Part shown: positions 9,910 through 18,136 of the stretch, one piece after another
Layout: every line of letters starts with the position of its first letter
How positions within the stretch are numbered: the stretch's first letter is position 1
Source: Bacteroidota bacterium
GTDB taxonomy: Bacteria; Bacteroidota; Bacteroidia; Chitinophagales; Chitinophagaceae
Direction: 5' to 3'
Length of the DNA stretch: 61,295 nt
NCBI GenBank assembly: GCA_026391125.1
Contig: JAPLEO010000038.1
Coordinates: 1 to 61,295, forward strand
Translations under genes and position numbers: made by a program
Notes under the pieces: generated by a model
The model's database searches: none
Told to the model about the DNA's origin: nothing
What the model saw: only the letters and a program-made list of their open reading frames with translations

Positions 9910-11847
9910 ATGATACAGATTAGTTTTCCTGATGGCGCTGTAAGAGAATACCAAGACGGTATTTCTTCCATGGATATCGCCAAATCAATTAGTGAAGGGC
10001 TAGCCAGAAAAGTATTGGCTGCTAAAGTAAATGGCCAGGTTTGGGATGCATCTCGTGCAATTACGGCAGATGCTACTTTACAATTAATTACATGGGATGA
10101 TGCAGAAGGCAAAAATACTTTCTGGCATTCATCGGCCCACTTAATGGCAGAAGCTGTTGAGGCTTTATATCCAGGGGTAAAATTTTGGGTGGGACCAGCT
10201 CTAGATCGTGGATTCTATTATGATATGGATTTGGGTGGTCGTCAGATGACTGATGAAGACCTGATTCAGATCGAAAAGAAGATGAACGAGTTGGCCAAAC
10301 AAAACAATCCTTATATCCGCAAAGGAATTTCTAAGCAGGATGCGATTCAATATTTTGAAGAAAAAGGTGATGAATATAAATTAGATCTATTGTCTGGTTT
10401 GACTGATGGAGATATTAGTTTTTATACACAAGGCGCGTTTACCGATTTATGTCGCGGCCCGCATATCCCTGCAACAGGAGCAATCAAAGCCATCAAATTA
10501 ACCAGTATTTCTGGCGCTTATTGGAAGGGAGATGAGAAGAATAAAATGTTGACCCGTGTGTATGGCGTAACATTTCCTAATAAGCAGGAACTAGACGCTT
10601 ATGTGTTGATGTTAGAAGAAGCAAAGAAAAGAGATCACCGCAAATTGGGTAAAGAGCTTAGCATTTATACCATGGATGATGATATCGGACAAGGCTTGGT
10701 TTTATGGATGCCGAATGGTACTATCATTATTGAAGAGTTAGAAAAGCTGGCGAAAGAAACGGAAGAAGCAGCAGATTATAAGCGCGTGGTAACACCGCAT
10801 ATCGCTAAGGAGAGTTTATATATTACTAGTGGGCACTTGCCATACTACCAAGATAGTATGTATCCTCCTATGGAATTGGATGGCACTAAATACTATTTAA
10901 AGGCAATGAATTGCCCGCATCACCATAAAATCTTTTCTGCAGAATTACGTAGCTACAAAGATTTGCCATTGCGTTTAGCGGAGTATGGTACTTGTTACCG
11001 TTATGAGCAAAGCGGTGAATTATTTGGTTTAATGCGCGTGCGATGTCTGCACATGAATGATGCACATATCTATTGTTCGAAAGAAGATTTTGCGCAGGAA
11101 TTCCGTGCAGTAAATGAAATGTATCTCAAGTATTTCAAAATATTTGGTATTGATAAATACGTGATGCGCTTGAGTTTGCATGATCCTGCAAAATTGGGTA
11201 AGAAATATATTGATGAGCCCGAGCTTTGGATAGAGACCGAAGAAATGGTACGTAAAGTGTTGATTGAATCGGGTACTCCGTTTGTAGAAGTACAAGATGA
11301 AGGAGCTTTCTACGGACCAAAAATCGACGTTCAGATCTGGAGTGCGATTGGTCGTGAATTTACTTTGGCAACCAATCAGGTCGACTTTGCTCAAGGTCGC
11401 CGCTTTAAATTAGAATTTACCAATAAGGATAATTCACCTGAGACTCCATTGATTATTCACAGGGCTCCTCTAGGAACTCATGAACGATTTATTGGTTTCT
11501 TGTTAGAGCACTATGCTGGTAAATTCCCAGTTTGGTTAGCCCCATTGCAGGTGAAAATTTTGCCTATTAGCGATAAGTTTATGGATTATGCTTTAGCCGT
11601 AAAAGCTAAGCTACGTAAGGCTGGCGTTAGAGTAGAGATCGATGATAGGAGTGAAAAGATCGGTAAGAAAATTCGTGATACTGAATTAATGCGGGTTCCG
11701 TATATGCTAGTTATTGGCGAGAAGGAAGTAGCAGAAAATCAGTTATCGGTTCGTAGACAAGGTAAGGGTGATACTGGAACTCAGTTGGTTGACGCTTTTG
11801 TGGATTTGGTGGTTGACGAAATAGAAAATCGCAAATCAGCAGAATAG
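9910..11847 (+). CDS. thrS: Threonyl-tRNA synthetase
   Basis: A 645-residue class II aminoacyl-tRNA synthetase that charges tRNA-Thr. In order: TGS domain (1-60), the editing domain with the HSSAHLMAEAV motif (about residue 73) and the later Cys-containing FTDLCRGPHIP, the catalytic core with MNCPHHHKIF carrying the Cys zinc ligand, motif 2 region (GTCYRYEQSGELFGLMRVRCLHMNDAHIY), motif 3 (HRAPLGTHERFIGFLLEHY), and the anticodon-binding domain (about 545-640). The length is that of full bacterial ThrRS, so editing against serine should be intact. infC follows after 54 bp, an arrangement common in bacteria. The start is the first ATG after a TACTTTTG promoter box. Confidence 0.97.
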   Translation: MIQISFPDGAVREYQDGISSMDIAKSISEGLARKVLAAKVNGQVWDASRAITADATLQLITWDDAEGKNTFWHSSAHLMAEAVEALYPGVKFWVGPALDRGFYYDMDLGGRQMTDEDLIQIEKKMNELAKQNNPYIRKGISKQDAIQYFEEKGDEYKLDLLSGLTDGDISFYTQGAFTDLCRGPHIPATGAIKAIKLTSISGAYWKGDEKNKMLTRVYGVTFPNKQELDAYVLMLEEAKKRDHRKLGKELSIYTMDDDIGQGLVLWMPNGTIIIEELEKLAKETEEAADYKRVVTPHIAKESLYITSGHLPYYQDSMYPPMELDGTKYYLKAMNCPHHHKIFSAELRSYKDLPLRLAEYGTCYRYEQSGELFGLMRVRCLHMNDAHIYCSKEDFAQEFRAVNEMYLKYFKIFGIDKYVMRLSLHDPAKLGKKYIDEPELWIETEEMVRKVLIESGTPFVEVQDEGAFYGPKIDVQIWSAIGREFTLATNQVDFAQGRRFKLEFTNKDNSPETPLIIHRAPLGTHERFIGFLLEHYAGKFPVWLAPLQVKILPISDKFMDYALAVKAKLRKAGVRVEIDDRSEKIGKKIRDTELMRVPYMLVIGEKEVAENQLSVRRQGKGDTGTQLVDAFVDLVVDEIENRKSAE

Positions 11848-11860
11848 TCAGCTTTATTGT

Positions 11861-11868
11861 TATCTTTA
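11861..11868 (+). promoter_or_regulatory. Possible internal -7 box before infC (TATCTTTA)
   Basis: TATCTTTA, one base off TAnnTTTG, lies in the thrS-infC gap 33 bp before the infC start. It would give infC its own promoter besides read-through from thrS. Weak call. Confidence 0.3.
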
Positions 11869-11901
11869 CACTGAAATAAATTATTAAATAAACAAGTTTT
11901 A

Positions 11902-12477
11902 ATGGCATTACCACCAAGAGGGGGAGGAAGATTTAACCCAAGGTTTAACAGGCAGCCTGAGCCTGAACATCGTATCAACGAAAGAATTAGAGCCCTACAG
12001 GTTCGTTTAGTAGGCGACAACGTTACGGTTGGAGTTGTTGCTACATCAGATGCTTTAAAAATTGCACAAGAACAGGAATTAGACTTGGTGGAGATTTCTC
12101 CAACAGCAGATCCGCCTGTATGTAAAGTAATCGATTATAAAAAATTCCTATACGAGAAGAAGAAAAAGGAAAAGGAAATGAAAGCCAATTCCAAGCAGAG
12201 CGAAGTGAAAGAAATTCGTTTTACGCCTGGTACGGATGATCATGATTTTAATTTCAAAGCAAAACATGCGGAGAACTTTTTGAAGGATGGTAATAAGGTG
12301 AAAGCCTATGTTCAGTTCAAGGGACGTGCAATTATGTTCCAAGACCGCGGACAATTATTACTTCTAAAGTTCGCAGAAAGATTGGCAGAGGCTGGAACTT
12401 TGGAAAGTATGCCGAAGTTGGAAGGAAAGAGGATGTTTGCCATTTTTACCCCAAAAACAGGAAAGAAGAAAGGATAA
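11902..12477 (+). CDS. infC: Translation initiation factor IF-3
   Basis: IF-3 binds the 30S subunit, prevents premature 50S joining and checks the initiator codon. The 191 residues contain the N-terminal domain with HRINERIRALQVRLVGDN (about 22-40) and LDLVEISPTADPPVCKVIDYKK, a Lys/Glu-rich linker (KKKKEKEMKAN), and the C-terminal domain with KEIRFTPGTDDHDFNFKAKHAENFL and KVKAYVQFKGRAIMF. A Gly/Arg/Pro-rich N-terminal tail of about 20 residues precedes the core, as is usual in Bacteroidota. The start here is ATG, not the rare AUU used by enterobacterial infC for autoregulation, so that feedback mechanism does not apply. An intrinsic terminator follows immediately and separates it from rpmI. 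Confidence 0.96.
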   Translation: MALPPRGGGRFNPRFNRQPEPEHRINERIRALQVRLVGDNVTVGVVATSDALKIAQEQELDLVEISPTADPPVCKVIDYKKFLYEKKKKEKEMKANSKQSEVKEIRFTPGTDDHDFNFKAKHAENFLKDGNKVKAYVQFKGRAIMFQDRGQLLLLKFAERLAEAGTLESMPKLEGKRMFAIFTPKTGKKKG

Positions 12478-12494
12478 GGTATTTTTGTTTTAGG

Positions 12495-12521
12495 AAACAG
12501 CGACCCAGGTCGCTGTTTTTT
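12495..12521 (+). terminator. Intrinsic terminator after infC
   Basis: Stem AAACAGCGAC (12495-12504) pairs with GTCGCTGTTT (12509-12518) around a CCAG loop and ends in a T run. It starts 17 bp after the infC stop. Confidence 0.8.
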
Positions 12522-12578
12522 AGTTTATACAGCCTGCAACCGGTTGATTAGTAGGTTTTTAGAGTAGGGGTCCTACAT

Positions 12579-12604
12579 TTTTCACTTTTCACTTTTCACT
12601 TTTT
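12579..12604 (+). repeat. Short tandem repeat TTTTCAC
   Basis: Three full copies and a partial copy of the heptamer TTTTCAC lie directly upstream of the rpmI promoter. Its pyrimidine-rich wording resembles the CTTTTCAC/CTTTTATC repeats found at 23.7 and 60.5-60.7 kb. Confidence 0.7.
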
Positions 12605-12608
12605 CCCC

Positions 12609-12616
12609 TACCTTTG
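12609..12616 (+). promoter_or_regulatory. -7 box of the rpmI-rplT unit (TACCTTTG)
   Basis: TACCTTTG is an exact Bacteroidota -7 box. It is followed by CCATCC, so 14 bases (TACCTTTGCCATCC) are identical to the rpmE2 promoter at 20606-20619. Transcription should begin about 12622, leaving a leader of about 90 nt. Confidence 0.6.
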
Positions 12617-12619
12617 CCA

Positions 12620-12712
12620 TCCGAAAAAAATCGGAATTTTCCCAAATGGCTCTACAAGTTTCTGACCTGTGTCGGAACGCCAGCAGGGTGTAATCTTAAT
12701 TGATTATTTAAC
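12620..12712 (+). promoter_or_regulatory. Structured 5' leader of rpmI-rplT, possible ribosomal-protein autoregulatory site
   Basis: The roughly 90-nt leader starts with a TCCGA/TCGGA hairpin (12620-12635), then a G/C-richer block at 12660-12693 in which ACCTG (12665-12669) can pair imperfectly with CAGGGT (12684-12689). The block stands out against the A/T-rich intergenic background. L20 represses its own operon through leader RNA in other phyla; that this leader does so here is inference. Confidence 0.35.
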
Positions 12713-12913
12713 ATGCCAAAGGTAAAAACCAACAGCAGCGCAAAGAAGCGCTTTAAGGTGACCGGTACTGGAGAGATCACTTTCCAAAAAGCTTTCAAAC
12801 GTCACATCTTGACCAAGAAATCAAAAAAACGTAAAAGAGCTATGCGTCAAAAAGGTCTTGTAGACACTACAAACAAACGCTCAGTTCTTCGTTTATTGCG
12901 TTTAAGAGGGTAG
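12713..12913 (+). CDS. rpmI: 50S ribosomal protein L35
   Basis: The 66-residue basic protein is L35 of the large ribosomal subunit. The start [20 protein letters not shown] and the block [15 protein letters not shown] are diagnostic, and the length is exact for the family. It is followed by rplT after 80 bp, the universal gene order. It has its own promoter and leader because a terminator closes infC upstream. Confidence 0.97.
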   Translation: MPKVKTNSSAKKRFKVTGTGEITFQKAFKRHILTKKSKKRKRAMRQKGLVDTTNKRSVLRLLRLRG

Positions 12914-12955
12914 TCATCTGCCTTTTCAGTTACCAATCATTTTAAAACATCAGTC

Positions 12956-12973
12956 GTGGTAATCAAATACCAC
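12956..12973 (+). promoter_or_regulatory. Hairpin between rpmI and rplT
   Basis: GTGGTA (12956-12961) and TACCAC (12968-12973) form a 6-bp stem around ATCAAA, 20 bp before the rplT start. It has no T run, so it is not a terminator. It could be an L20 binding site or an RNA-processing site; this is inference. Confidence 0.3.
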
Positions 12974-12993
12974 AACTTCAAAAAAATTAAACT

Positions 12994-13338
12994 ATGCCAC
13001 GTTCAAAAAATGCAGTAGCATCTAGGGCTAGAAGAAAAAAGATTCTTGATCAAGCAAAAGGATTTTATGGTAAACGTAAAAACGTTTATACCGTAGCCAA
13101 AAATATCGTTGAAAAAGGTTTGACTTACAGTTATGTAGGTCGTAAATTGAAAAAACGCGAATACCGTCAGTTGTGGATCGCGCGTATCAATGCAGCTGTT
13201 AGAGAAGAGGGTATGACTTATAGCCAATTCATCAACAAGCTGAACATTAAAGGAATTGAACTGAACCGTAAGGTTCTTGCTGACTTAGCAATGAATGAGC
13301 CAGAAAGCTTTAAAGCACTGGTAAATCAGGTAAAATAG
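12994..13338 (+). CDS. rplT: 50S ribosomal protein L20
   Basis: L20 binds 23S rRNA early in 50S assembly. The 114 residues start [26 protein letters not shown] and contain [19 protein letters not shown] and [24 protein letters not shown], all diagnostic. The basic N-terminal extension that threads into rRNA is intact. A strong terminator begins 20 bp after the stop, so this ends the operon. Confidence 0.97.
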   Translation: MPRSKNAVASRARRKKILDQAKGFYGKRKNVYTVAKNIVEKGLTYSYVGRKLKKREYRQLWIARINAAVREEGMTYSQFINKLNIKGIELNRKVLADLAMNEPESFKALVNQVK

Positions 13339-13357
13339 TATTCATTTTGAATGCAGA

Positions 13358-13388
13358 AACCGGAAGGAAAAACCTTCCGGTTTTTTTT
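13358..13388 (+). terminator. Intrinsic terminator of rpmI-rplT
   Basis: AACCGGAAGG (13358-13367) pairs perfectly with CCTTCCGGTT (13373-13382) around AAAAA and runs into eight T. Confidence 0.92.
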
Positions 13389-13411
13389 ATGCAAAGAACC
13401 GAGTAAACTGT

Positions 13412-13419
13412 TACTTTTG
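13412..13419 (+). promoter_or_regulatory. -7 box of arginine decarboxylase (TACTTTTG)
   Basis: TACTTTTG followed by C lies between the rplT terminator and the ATG at 13465, giving a leader of about 40 nt. Its position supports the downstream start for this gene. Confidence 0.5.
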
Positions 13420-13464
13420 CGGTGCAAAAATTGTTTTGCTCACAGTCTAATCGTAACTCGGATA

Positions 13465-14895
13465 ATGAACAACACCTACACTTCGCTTGTGAACCAAACC
13501 TTCCATTTTCCGCAGGAAGGATTTGATCAAAATGATGATGGGTATTTAGAGTTTAATGGTCTCGACCTGATCTCTCTGATTAACAAACATGGCACACCGC
13601 TGAAGCTGACGTATCTGCCCAAGATTGGGATGCAGATCAACAAAGCAAAGGGCTTGTTCGAAAAAGCTTTTAAGAAGCATAAATACGAAGGGCAGTATTT
13701 TTACTGTTACTGTACTAAGAGTTCACACTTCTCTTTTATTGTTGAAGAAGCGCTGAAGCATGGCATTCATTTAGAAACTTCTTACGCGTATGATATCGAT
13801 ATCATCAATCGATTATACGAACGTAGAAAGATCAATAAAGACGTATACATCATTTGTAATGGCTACAAGCAAAAAATGTACACTTCAAGAATCGCTAAAT
13901 TGATCAATAATGGATTTAAAAATGTGATTCCAATATTGGATAATAAGGAAGAATTATTGGCTTATAGAAAGTCGGTAAAAAAACCTTTCCGTTTAGGTAT
14001 TCGAGTAGCTGCAGAAGAAGAACCTAATTTTCCTTTCTATACATCAAGACTTGGGATTCGTGCAAAAGATATCCTTGAATTTTACGTAGATGAAATTGAG
14101 GGTAATGAAGACAAGTTTCAATTAAAAATGTTGCACATCTTTTTGAACAAGGGTGTGAAAGATGATATCTATTATTGGTCTGAGTTGAACAAGATCATCA
14201 ACTTGTATTGTCAATTAAAAAAGATCTGCCCTGAATTAGATTCTATCAATATTGGCGGCGGTTTCCCGATTAAGCACTCTCTTGGTTTTGAATATGATTA
14301 CCAATTCATGATCAATGAGATCGTAGGTAATATTAAGAAGGCCTGTAACAAAGCCAAAGTGCCGATGCCAAATATCTATACTGAATTTGGAAGCTTTACG
14401 GTAGGGGAGAGCATGGCACATATTTATAGTGTACTTGGACAAAAGATCCAGAATGATCGTGAGTGCTGGTATATGATTGATTCTTCTTTCATTACTACAT
14501 TACCGGATACCTGGGGTATTGGAGAGAAGTTTTTGATGTTGCCCATTAATAAGTGGGACAATGAATACCATCGAGTTGTATTAGGCGGTATCACCTGCGA
14601 TAGCCATGACTACTATGACTCGGAAGAACACATCAATGAAGTGTTTCTCCCTAAACTGGCATCGCCAAATAAGAAGGAAGAAGAATCTAATAAAGAGCCT
14701 TTATATGTTGGTTTCTTTCATACTGGTGCTTATCAAGATTCAATTAGTGGATACGGTGGAATTAAACACTGTATGGTGCCATCTCCAAAACACGTAATTG
14801 TTGAATATGATAATAATGGAAAATTAATAGACTGGGTCTATGCAAAAGAGCAAACATCAGCAAGTATGTTAAAGATCCTGGGATATGTAAGATAA
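13465..14895 (+). CDS. speA: Arginine decarboxylase (fold III PLP enzyme)
   Basis: This enzyme of the alanine-racemase-fold decarboxylases turns L-arginine into agmatine, the first step to putrescine by the agmatine route. The 476 residues contain the PLP-barrel start YFYCYCTKSSHFSFIVEEALKHG, in which a Lys supplies the Schiff base, HLETSYAYDIDII, the phosphate loop NIGGGFPIKH and a late Cys of the active site in the GGITCDSHDYYDSE motif. An upstream in-frame ATG at 13351 would run through the rplT terminator and promoter, so I use 13465. The next two steps, aguA and aguB, are encoded at 21.8-23.7 kb, which supports arginine rather than ornithine or diaminopimelate as substrate. Confidence 0.85.
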   Translation: MNNTYTSLVNQTFHFPQEGFDQNDDGYLEFNGLDLISLINKHGTPLKLTYLPKIGMQINKAKGLFEKAFKKHKYEGQYFYCYCTKSSHFSFIVEEALKHGIHLETSYAYDIDIINRLYERRKINKDVYIICNGYKQKMYTSRIAKLINNGFKNVIPILDNKEELLAYRKSVKKPFRLGIRVAAEEEPNFPFYTSRLGIRAKDILEFYVDEIEGNEDKFQLKMLHIFLNKGVKDDIYYWSELNKIINLYCQLKKICPELDSINIGGGFPIKHSLGFEYDYQFMINEIVGNIKKACNKAKVPMPNIYTEFGSFTVGESMAHIYSVLGQKIQNDRECWYMIDSSFITTLPDTWGIGEKFLMLPINKWDNEYHRVVLGGITCDSHDYYDSEEHINEVFLPKLASPNKKEEESNKEPLYVGFFHTGAYQDSISGYGGIKHCMVPSPKHVIVEYDNNGKLIDWVYAKEQTSASMLKILGYVR

Positions 14896-14914
14896 TAACA
14901 AAATATAAAAATTG

Positions 14915-14943
14915 AATCCGCTTGAAAGAGCGGATTTTTTTTT
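14915..14943 (+). terminator. Intrinsic terminator after speA
   Basis: AATCCGCT (14915-14922) pairs with AGCGGATT (14929-14936) around TGAAAG and continues into a T run of nine. Confidence 0.9.
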
Positions 14944-14973
14944 ATGTTTAACTTAAACCTTTAAAACAGTCGT

Positions 14974-15432
14974 ATGAAAAAAATCATTGTAATAACTGTA
15001 GGAACATTTCTTTTTGTTATTTATGGGCACTCTCAAACAACAACAGACTCTATAAAAGCAACAGTGAATCAAATGTTTCTTGCTATGAAAAATAGTGATG
15101 GGCAGATGCTTCAGTCAAGTTTTTCAGATAGTGCGATACTTCAAACCATCATCAAAAATAAATCAGGAATTGCTACTGTAAAAAATGAATCTGTAGCAGA
15201 TTTTGTGGGGCAGATCAATAAAATTGGCAAAGGGGATGCAGATGAAAGAATTCAGTTTGATTTAATTAAAATTGATGGGGATCTCGCAATTGTTTGGACA
15301 CCGTATCAATTTTATTATAAGGGAAATTTTAGCCACTGTGGTGTTAATAGCTTTCACTTAGTACGCTTGGCTAACGGTTGGAAAATTCAATACCTTATCG
15401 ATACCAGAAGAAAAAATGCCTGTGTTGAATAA
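14974..15432 (+). CDS. Exported NTF2-like/DUF4440-type protein
   Basis: A 152-residue protein with a signal peptide (to about residue 21, YGHSQ). The mature part follows the NTF2-like/DUF4440 pattern: an N-terminal helix (DSIKATVNQMFLAMKNSDGQMLQSSFSD), then strands IDGDLAIVWTPYQFYYKG, NSFHLVRLANGWKIQYLIDTRR. Such proteins are small cone-shaped domains with a ligand pocket and no single function. A Cys near the C-terminus pairs potentially with one at SHCG. It lies alone between the speA terminator and the convergent ECF operon, 7 bp from the opposing stop. No role can be assigned. Confidence 0.7.
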   Translation: MKKIIVITVGTFLFVIYGHSQTTTDSIKATVNQMFLAMKNSDGQMLQSSFSDSAILQTIIKNKSGIATVKNESVADFVGQINKIGKGDADERIQFDLIKIDGDLAIVWTPYQFYYKGNFSHCGVNSFHLVRLANGWKIQYLIDTRRKNACVE

Positions 15433-15439
15433 TATTATT

Positions 15440-16093
15440 TTAGTTTTCGAGCTCTCGAATACAGTTTTTTAAATCACTCAAATAATTACCATATAATTTC
15501 TTTAAATACCATTTTGTAAAATGGTACATGCCATAGATGCCTAAACTCATAAATATGATAAAGCTAGAAATGAAAATAGTAAATTGTAAACCATTCATTT
15601 TTGCGCCTAATTGGTAACCGCTATTATAGGCATTCATGGTTGCATCAGTATGTCCATCAGTGTATCCTAAATAACCTGCAAATATAATACTGATGGGTAT
15701 TAAGGCCATTGTAAGCTGAAGATATCGTTTGATAAATTCATCAATCAAAAGGATATAAGCAGAAAGATTTTCTTTAATTGTTTGATCAGACGATTTTATT
15801 TTATTGGTTCTTATTAAAAGGTAAATCAGAAAGAATAAAAATAGATACATTAAAACACTAAATACTCCAAAATAGGTACGCATAGAATGCATGCTCGCAT
15901 CAAATGCAGCATACACGAATCCAAAATTAAGAATGAAGCCTATAATGATTTCAAACCAAAGGCTTTTCTTGATTTTATCAATAAAAGAAACTGTCTTCTT
16001 TTTGAGTAGCTGCTCAATATCCGAATCAGACCGATTGATATGGTCTGTTGCCAGTTTCGTTTTGAGTTCCGTTTTAAATTGATCTAAATCCAT
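15440..16093 (-). CDS. Four-TM membrane protein downstream of ECF sigma factor, candidate anti-sigma factor
   Basis: A 217-residue protein of no family I can name. An N-terminal soluble region of about 43 residues with heptad-like character (FKTELKTKLA, DIEQLLKKK) precedes four membrane segments at about 44-66, 72-93, 126-143 and 167-190. It starts 9 bp after the sigma factor stop and is thus translationally linked to it. Cytoplasmic N-termini followed by membrane helices are the build of membrane anti-sigma factors, but there is no zinc-binding HxxxCxxC motif here, so the anti-sigma role is inference from context. Confidence 0.7.
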   Translation of the reverse strand: MDLDQFKTELKTKLATDHINRSDSDIEQLLKKKTVSFIDKIKKSLWFEIIIGFILNFGFVYAAFDASMHSMRTYFGVFSVLMYLFLFFLIYLLIRTNKIKSSDQTIKENLSAYILLIDEFIKRYLQLTMALIPISIIFAGYLGYTDGHTDATMNAYNSGYQLGAKMNGLQFTIFISSFIIFMSLGIYGMYHFTKWYLKKLYGNYLSDLKNCIRELEN

Positions 16094-16102
16094 AAAATTA
16101 AT

Positions 16103-16603
16103 TTAGGCTTGTTCCATATATTTTTGAGATTGCTCTTTCAGTTTCGTTTTGATCCGATTCATTTTTACGGCCACATTATTCGCAGTTATTCCCATCATTT
16201 CTCCAATTTCTTGGTAGGCATAATCTTCCAAATACAGCATCACAATGGCTTTGTCGATTTTTGATAAATCCCCAATGGCGCTATACATAGCTTTCATTTG
16301 TGCTTCTATTGGGTCTGGTGAATCTTGGCTACCCATTTCAGGTAGTTCATCAGTTGTATAAATAGCAGGACTTCTTTTCTCTTTTCTATAAAATGTGATC
16401 GCCGTATTTAATGCAACACGATATAGCCAAGTAGAAAATTTAGCATCTCCTCTGAATGATTGAAAGGCTTTCCAGGCTTGTAAGGTAATTTCTTGAAAGA
16501 GGTCTTCACGGTCCTTGTGTTGGTCCATATAAAGATTACACACTTTATGAACGACGTTCTGGTGTGTCTTTAATAAGGAAACAAATTCTTGTTGGGCCAT
16601 CAT
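16103..16603 (-). CDS. ECF RNA polymerase sigma factor
   Basis: A 166-residue group 4 sigma factor. Region 2 covers about residues 10-80 (VCNLYMDQHKDREDLFQEITLQAWKAF then FSTWLYRVALNTAITFYRKEKR, the -10 binding helices), and region 4 about 110-160 (KAIVMLYLEDYAYQEIGEMMGITANNVAVKMNRIKTKL, a helix-turn-helix for the -35). No region 3, as expected for ECF factors. Two adjacent ATG codons could start it. It is the middle gene of a three-gene minus-strand operon: TraB/GumN protein 9 bp upstream and a four-TM protein 9 bp downstream. The regulon is unknown. Confidence 0.92.
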   Translation of the reverse strand: MMAQQEFVSLLKTHQNVVHKVCNLYMDQHKDREDLFQEITLQAWKAFQSFRGDAKFSTWLYRVALNTAITFYRKEKRSPAIYTTDELPEMGSQDSPDPIEAQMKAMYSAIGDLSKIDKAIVMLYLEDYAYQEIGEMMGITANNVAVKMNRIKTKLKEQSQKYMEQA

Positions 16604-16612
16604 TCTGGTTGA

Positions 16613-17473
16613 TTAATACTTAACGGGTTTAACAGTATAACCCTCTGCTCTTAGGAGTGCAAGAACCCCAGTTTTTCCGCCTAAGTGTGCACCACCAACG
16701 GCTATGAAACTTGAATTTTCTTGCATGATTATTTTAAGTTTAGGAATCCAACTTTTATTTCGATTTACAAGTAGCGCTTCTTCATTCATGCCATCGGTAC
16801 CTTGATCTTGAACATATTTATATAATAATTCGGCATCGTCTTTTTTGTACACTGCAATCATTTCGGTCATTAAGTTTTTAGTACTATCGAAATTGAGTAC
16901 CATTTTTTGCAATGATCTAATCTGTGAATCTAAGGGTTGAGCATCAATGGCCGCCATTTGCTCATTCACAGTTTCTAATCCCAATACCCCTTTCCCGTTC
17001 TTTTTTGCGATCTGCATCAACTCTGTTTCGGGTTGTACAAAATTGAGACATGGAATTGTTTTCAACGTTAAAAAACTTAAATAAAAGAAAGGTTTATAAT
17101 GGTTGAATTGTGTGGCAGGAACCCCTGTTATTTTTTTAAATGATTCATTGAATTTTCTAAAACTACTACTGTCCATCATTGATTCTATGGTTTGATCCTT
17201 CATCATAATCTTTTGCATGAGGGTTGACTGAATCGTGGGGTCATCCATATCTAATTCTCCGATAAACTGATTAGTAGAAGTGATCTTAGACTCTAATATT
17301 GGGCTGATCGAAAATTGATCTTTACACATGATATGAAATGTCCCAAAAAGATAGGAGGGTTGCGTAATTCCATTACCACTAATTTCCCAAAGCAGGGAGC
17401 CCTTCGGACTTGATTGCGAAAATCCAAGTCCATAACATAAAATGGCAAATAGAAAAAGGGAGATACGTTTCAT
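16613..17473 (-). CDS. TraB/GumN (Tiki-like) family exported protein
   Basis: The 286 residues begin with a signal peptide (to about residue 19, GFSQ) and match the TraB/GumN family. The two GxxH motifs that define the catalytic core of related Tiki metalloproteases are present: GTFH at 44-47 and GGAH at 260-263, plus an acidic GELD at 72-75. Homologues are proposed metal-dependent peptidases. The product should be periplasmic or outer-membrane facing. It is the first gene of an operon with an ECF sigma factor and a four-TM protein, so it may act in sensing or proteolytic release of the sigma factor, or be a co-regulated effector; this is inference. Confidence 0.85.
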   Translation of the reverse strand: MKRISLFLFAILCYGLGFSQSSPKGSLLWEISGNGITQPSYLFGTFHIMCKDQFSISPILESKITSTNQFIGELDMDDPTIQSTLMQKIMMKDQTIESMMDSSSFRKFNESFKKITGVPATQFNHYKPFFYLSFLTLKTIPCLNFVQPETELMQIAKKNGKGVLGLETVNEQMAAIDAQPLDSQIRSLQKMVLNFDSTKNLMTEMIAVYKKDDAELLYKYVQDQGTDGMNEEALLVNRNKSWIPKLKIIMQENSSFIAVGGAHLGGKTGVLALLRAEGYTVKPVKY

Positions 17474-17530
17474 ATAAGGCTATTACGATTGATTAGTAGT
17501 AAACTTCTTAAAAATATTACATTGTTGCAT

Positions 17531-17561
17531 AAAAATACCCCCATGTGGAAACATAGGGGTA
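17531..17561 (-). terminator. Intrinsic terminator of hsp20
   Basis: On the minus strand a TACCCC...GGGGTA stem (17561-17536, 10 bp plus one mismatch, GGAA/TTCC loop) is followed by TTTTT. It lies 40 bp after the hsp20 stop. Confidence 0.75.
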
Positions 17562-17600
17562 AACCAAAACCAACTAACTGTATAAATACTTAACGATTGC

Positions 17601-18029
17601 TTATAAGATGGTAATTTCTTTTGGTGCAATTGATACTTGCTCTTTTTTAGGCAAATACAATTTTAAGATGCCATTCTCGTATTTTGCTTCAATCGCATCT
17701 GCTTTGATCTTTTCATCTAAGCTAAAGCTGCGTTTGAAACTGTTGAGTTTAAATTCTTTACGGATTGTTTTATAATCTTTGTTCTCAACGTTTTCTTTCT
17801 TTTCAAAACTAATTGTCAACAAGTCTTTATCGATATTCACTTTAAAGTCTTCCTTATTACGGCCAGCTGCAATCAACTCAAGATGGTAAGCATCTGTAGT
17901 TTCATGAATATTCACTTTTGGGTTGCCAATTTGGTTTGAAAAGTCTTTACCCCAATTAGATGGGATATTGTTGAATAATTCATCAAATAGGTTGTTCAAT
18001 TGAACTGGATGTTGTTTTGTAAATGTCAT
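17601..18029 (-). CDS. Small heat shock protein (Hsp20/alpha-crystallin family)
   Basis: A 142-residue ATP-independent holdase chaperone. The alpha-crystallin domain spans about residues 38-130 and ends with the consensus strand AKYENGILKLYLPKKE; the C-terminal ITIL provides the IxI/V motif that docks neighbouring dimers. The short N-terminal arm (NNLFDELFNN) is typical. Gene is monocistronic, with its own terminator and divergent from the bacilliredoxin gene across a 219-bp region with TGTCG dyads, which may hold its regulatory sites. No CIRCE element is present, so HrcA control is not indicated. Confidence 0.93.
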   Translation of the reverse strand: MTFTKQHPVQLNNLFDELFNNIPSNWGKDFSNQIGNPKVNIHETTDAYHLELIAAGRNKEDFKVNIDKDLLTISFEKKENVENKDYKTIRKEFKLNSFKRSFSLDEKIKADAIEAKYENGILKLYLPKKEQVSIAPKEITIL

Positions 18030-18136
18030 TGTATTAGATTTTTAGGTTTTTTAATTTGATTATTTAGTTCAAAGTCTATACCATTTGAAATTTGCTTCAT
18101 TTTGCCTGTCAGGATTTCGGATTTATAATTTTCGAA

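Noticed and set aside
13351..13464. Upstream extension of the arginine decarboxylase frame
   Set aside because: It would be translated through the rplT terminator and the TACTTTTG promoter box, and the added residues do not resemble the family. The ATG at 13465 is used.
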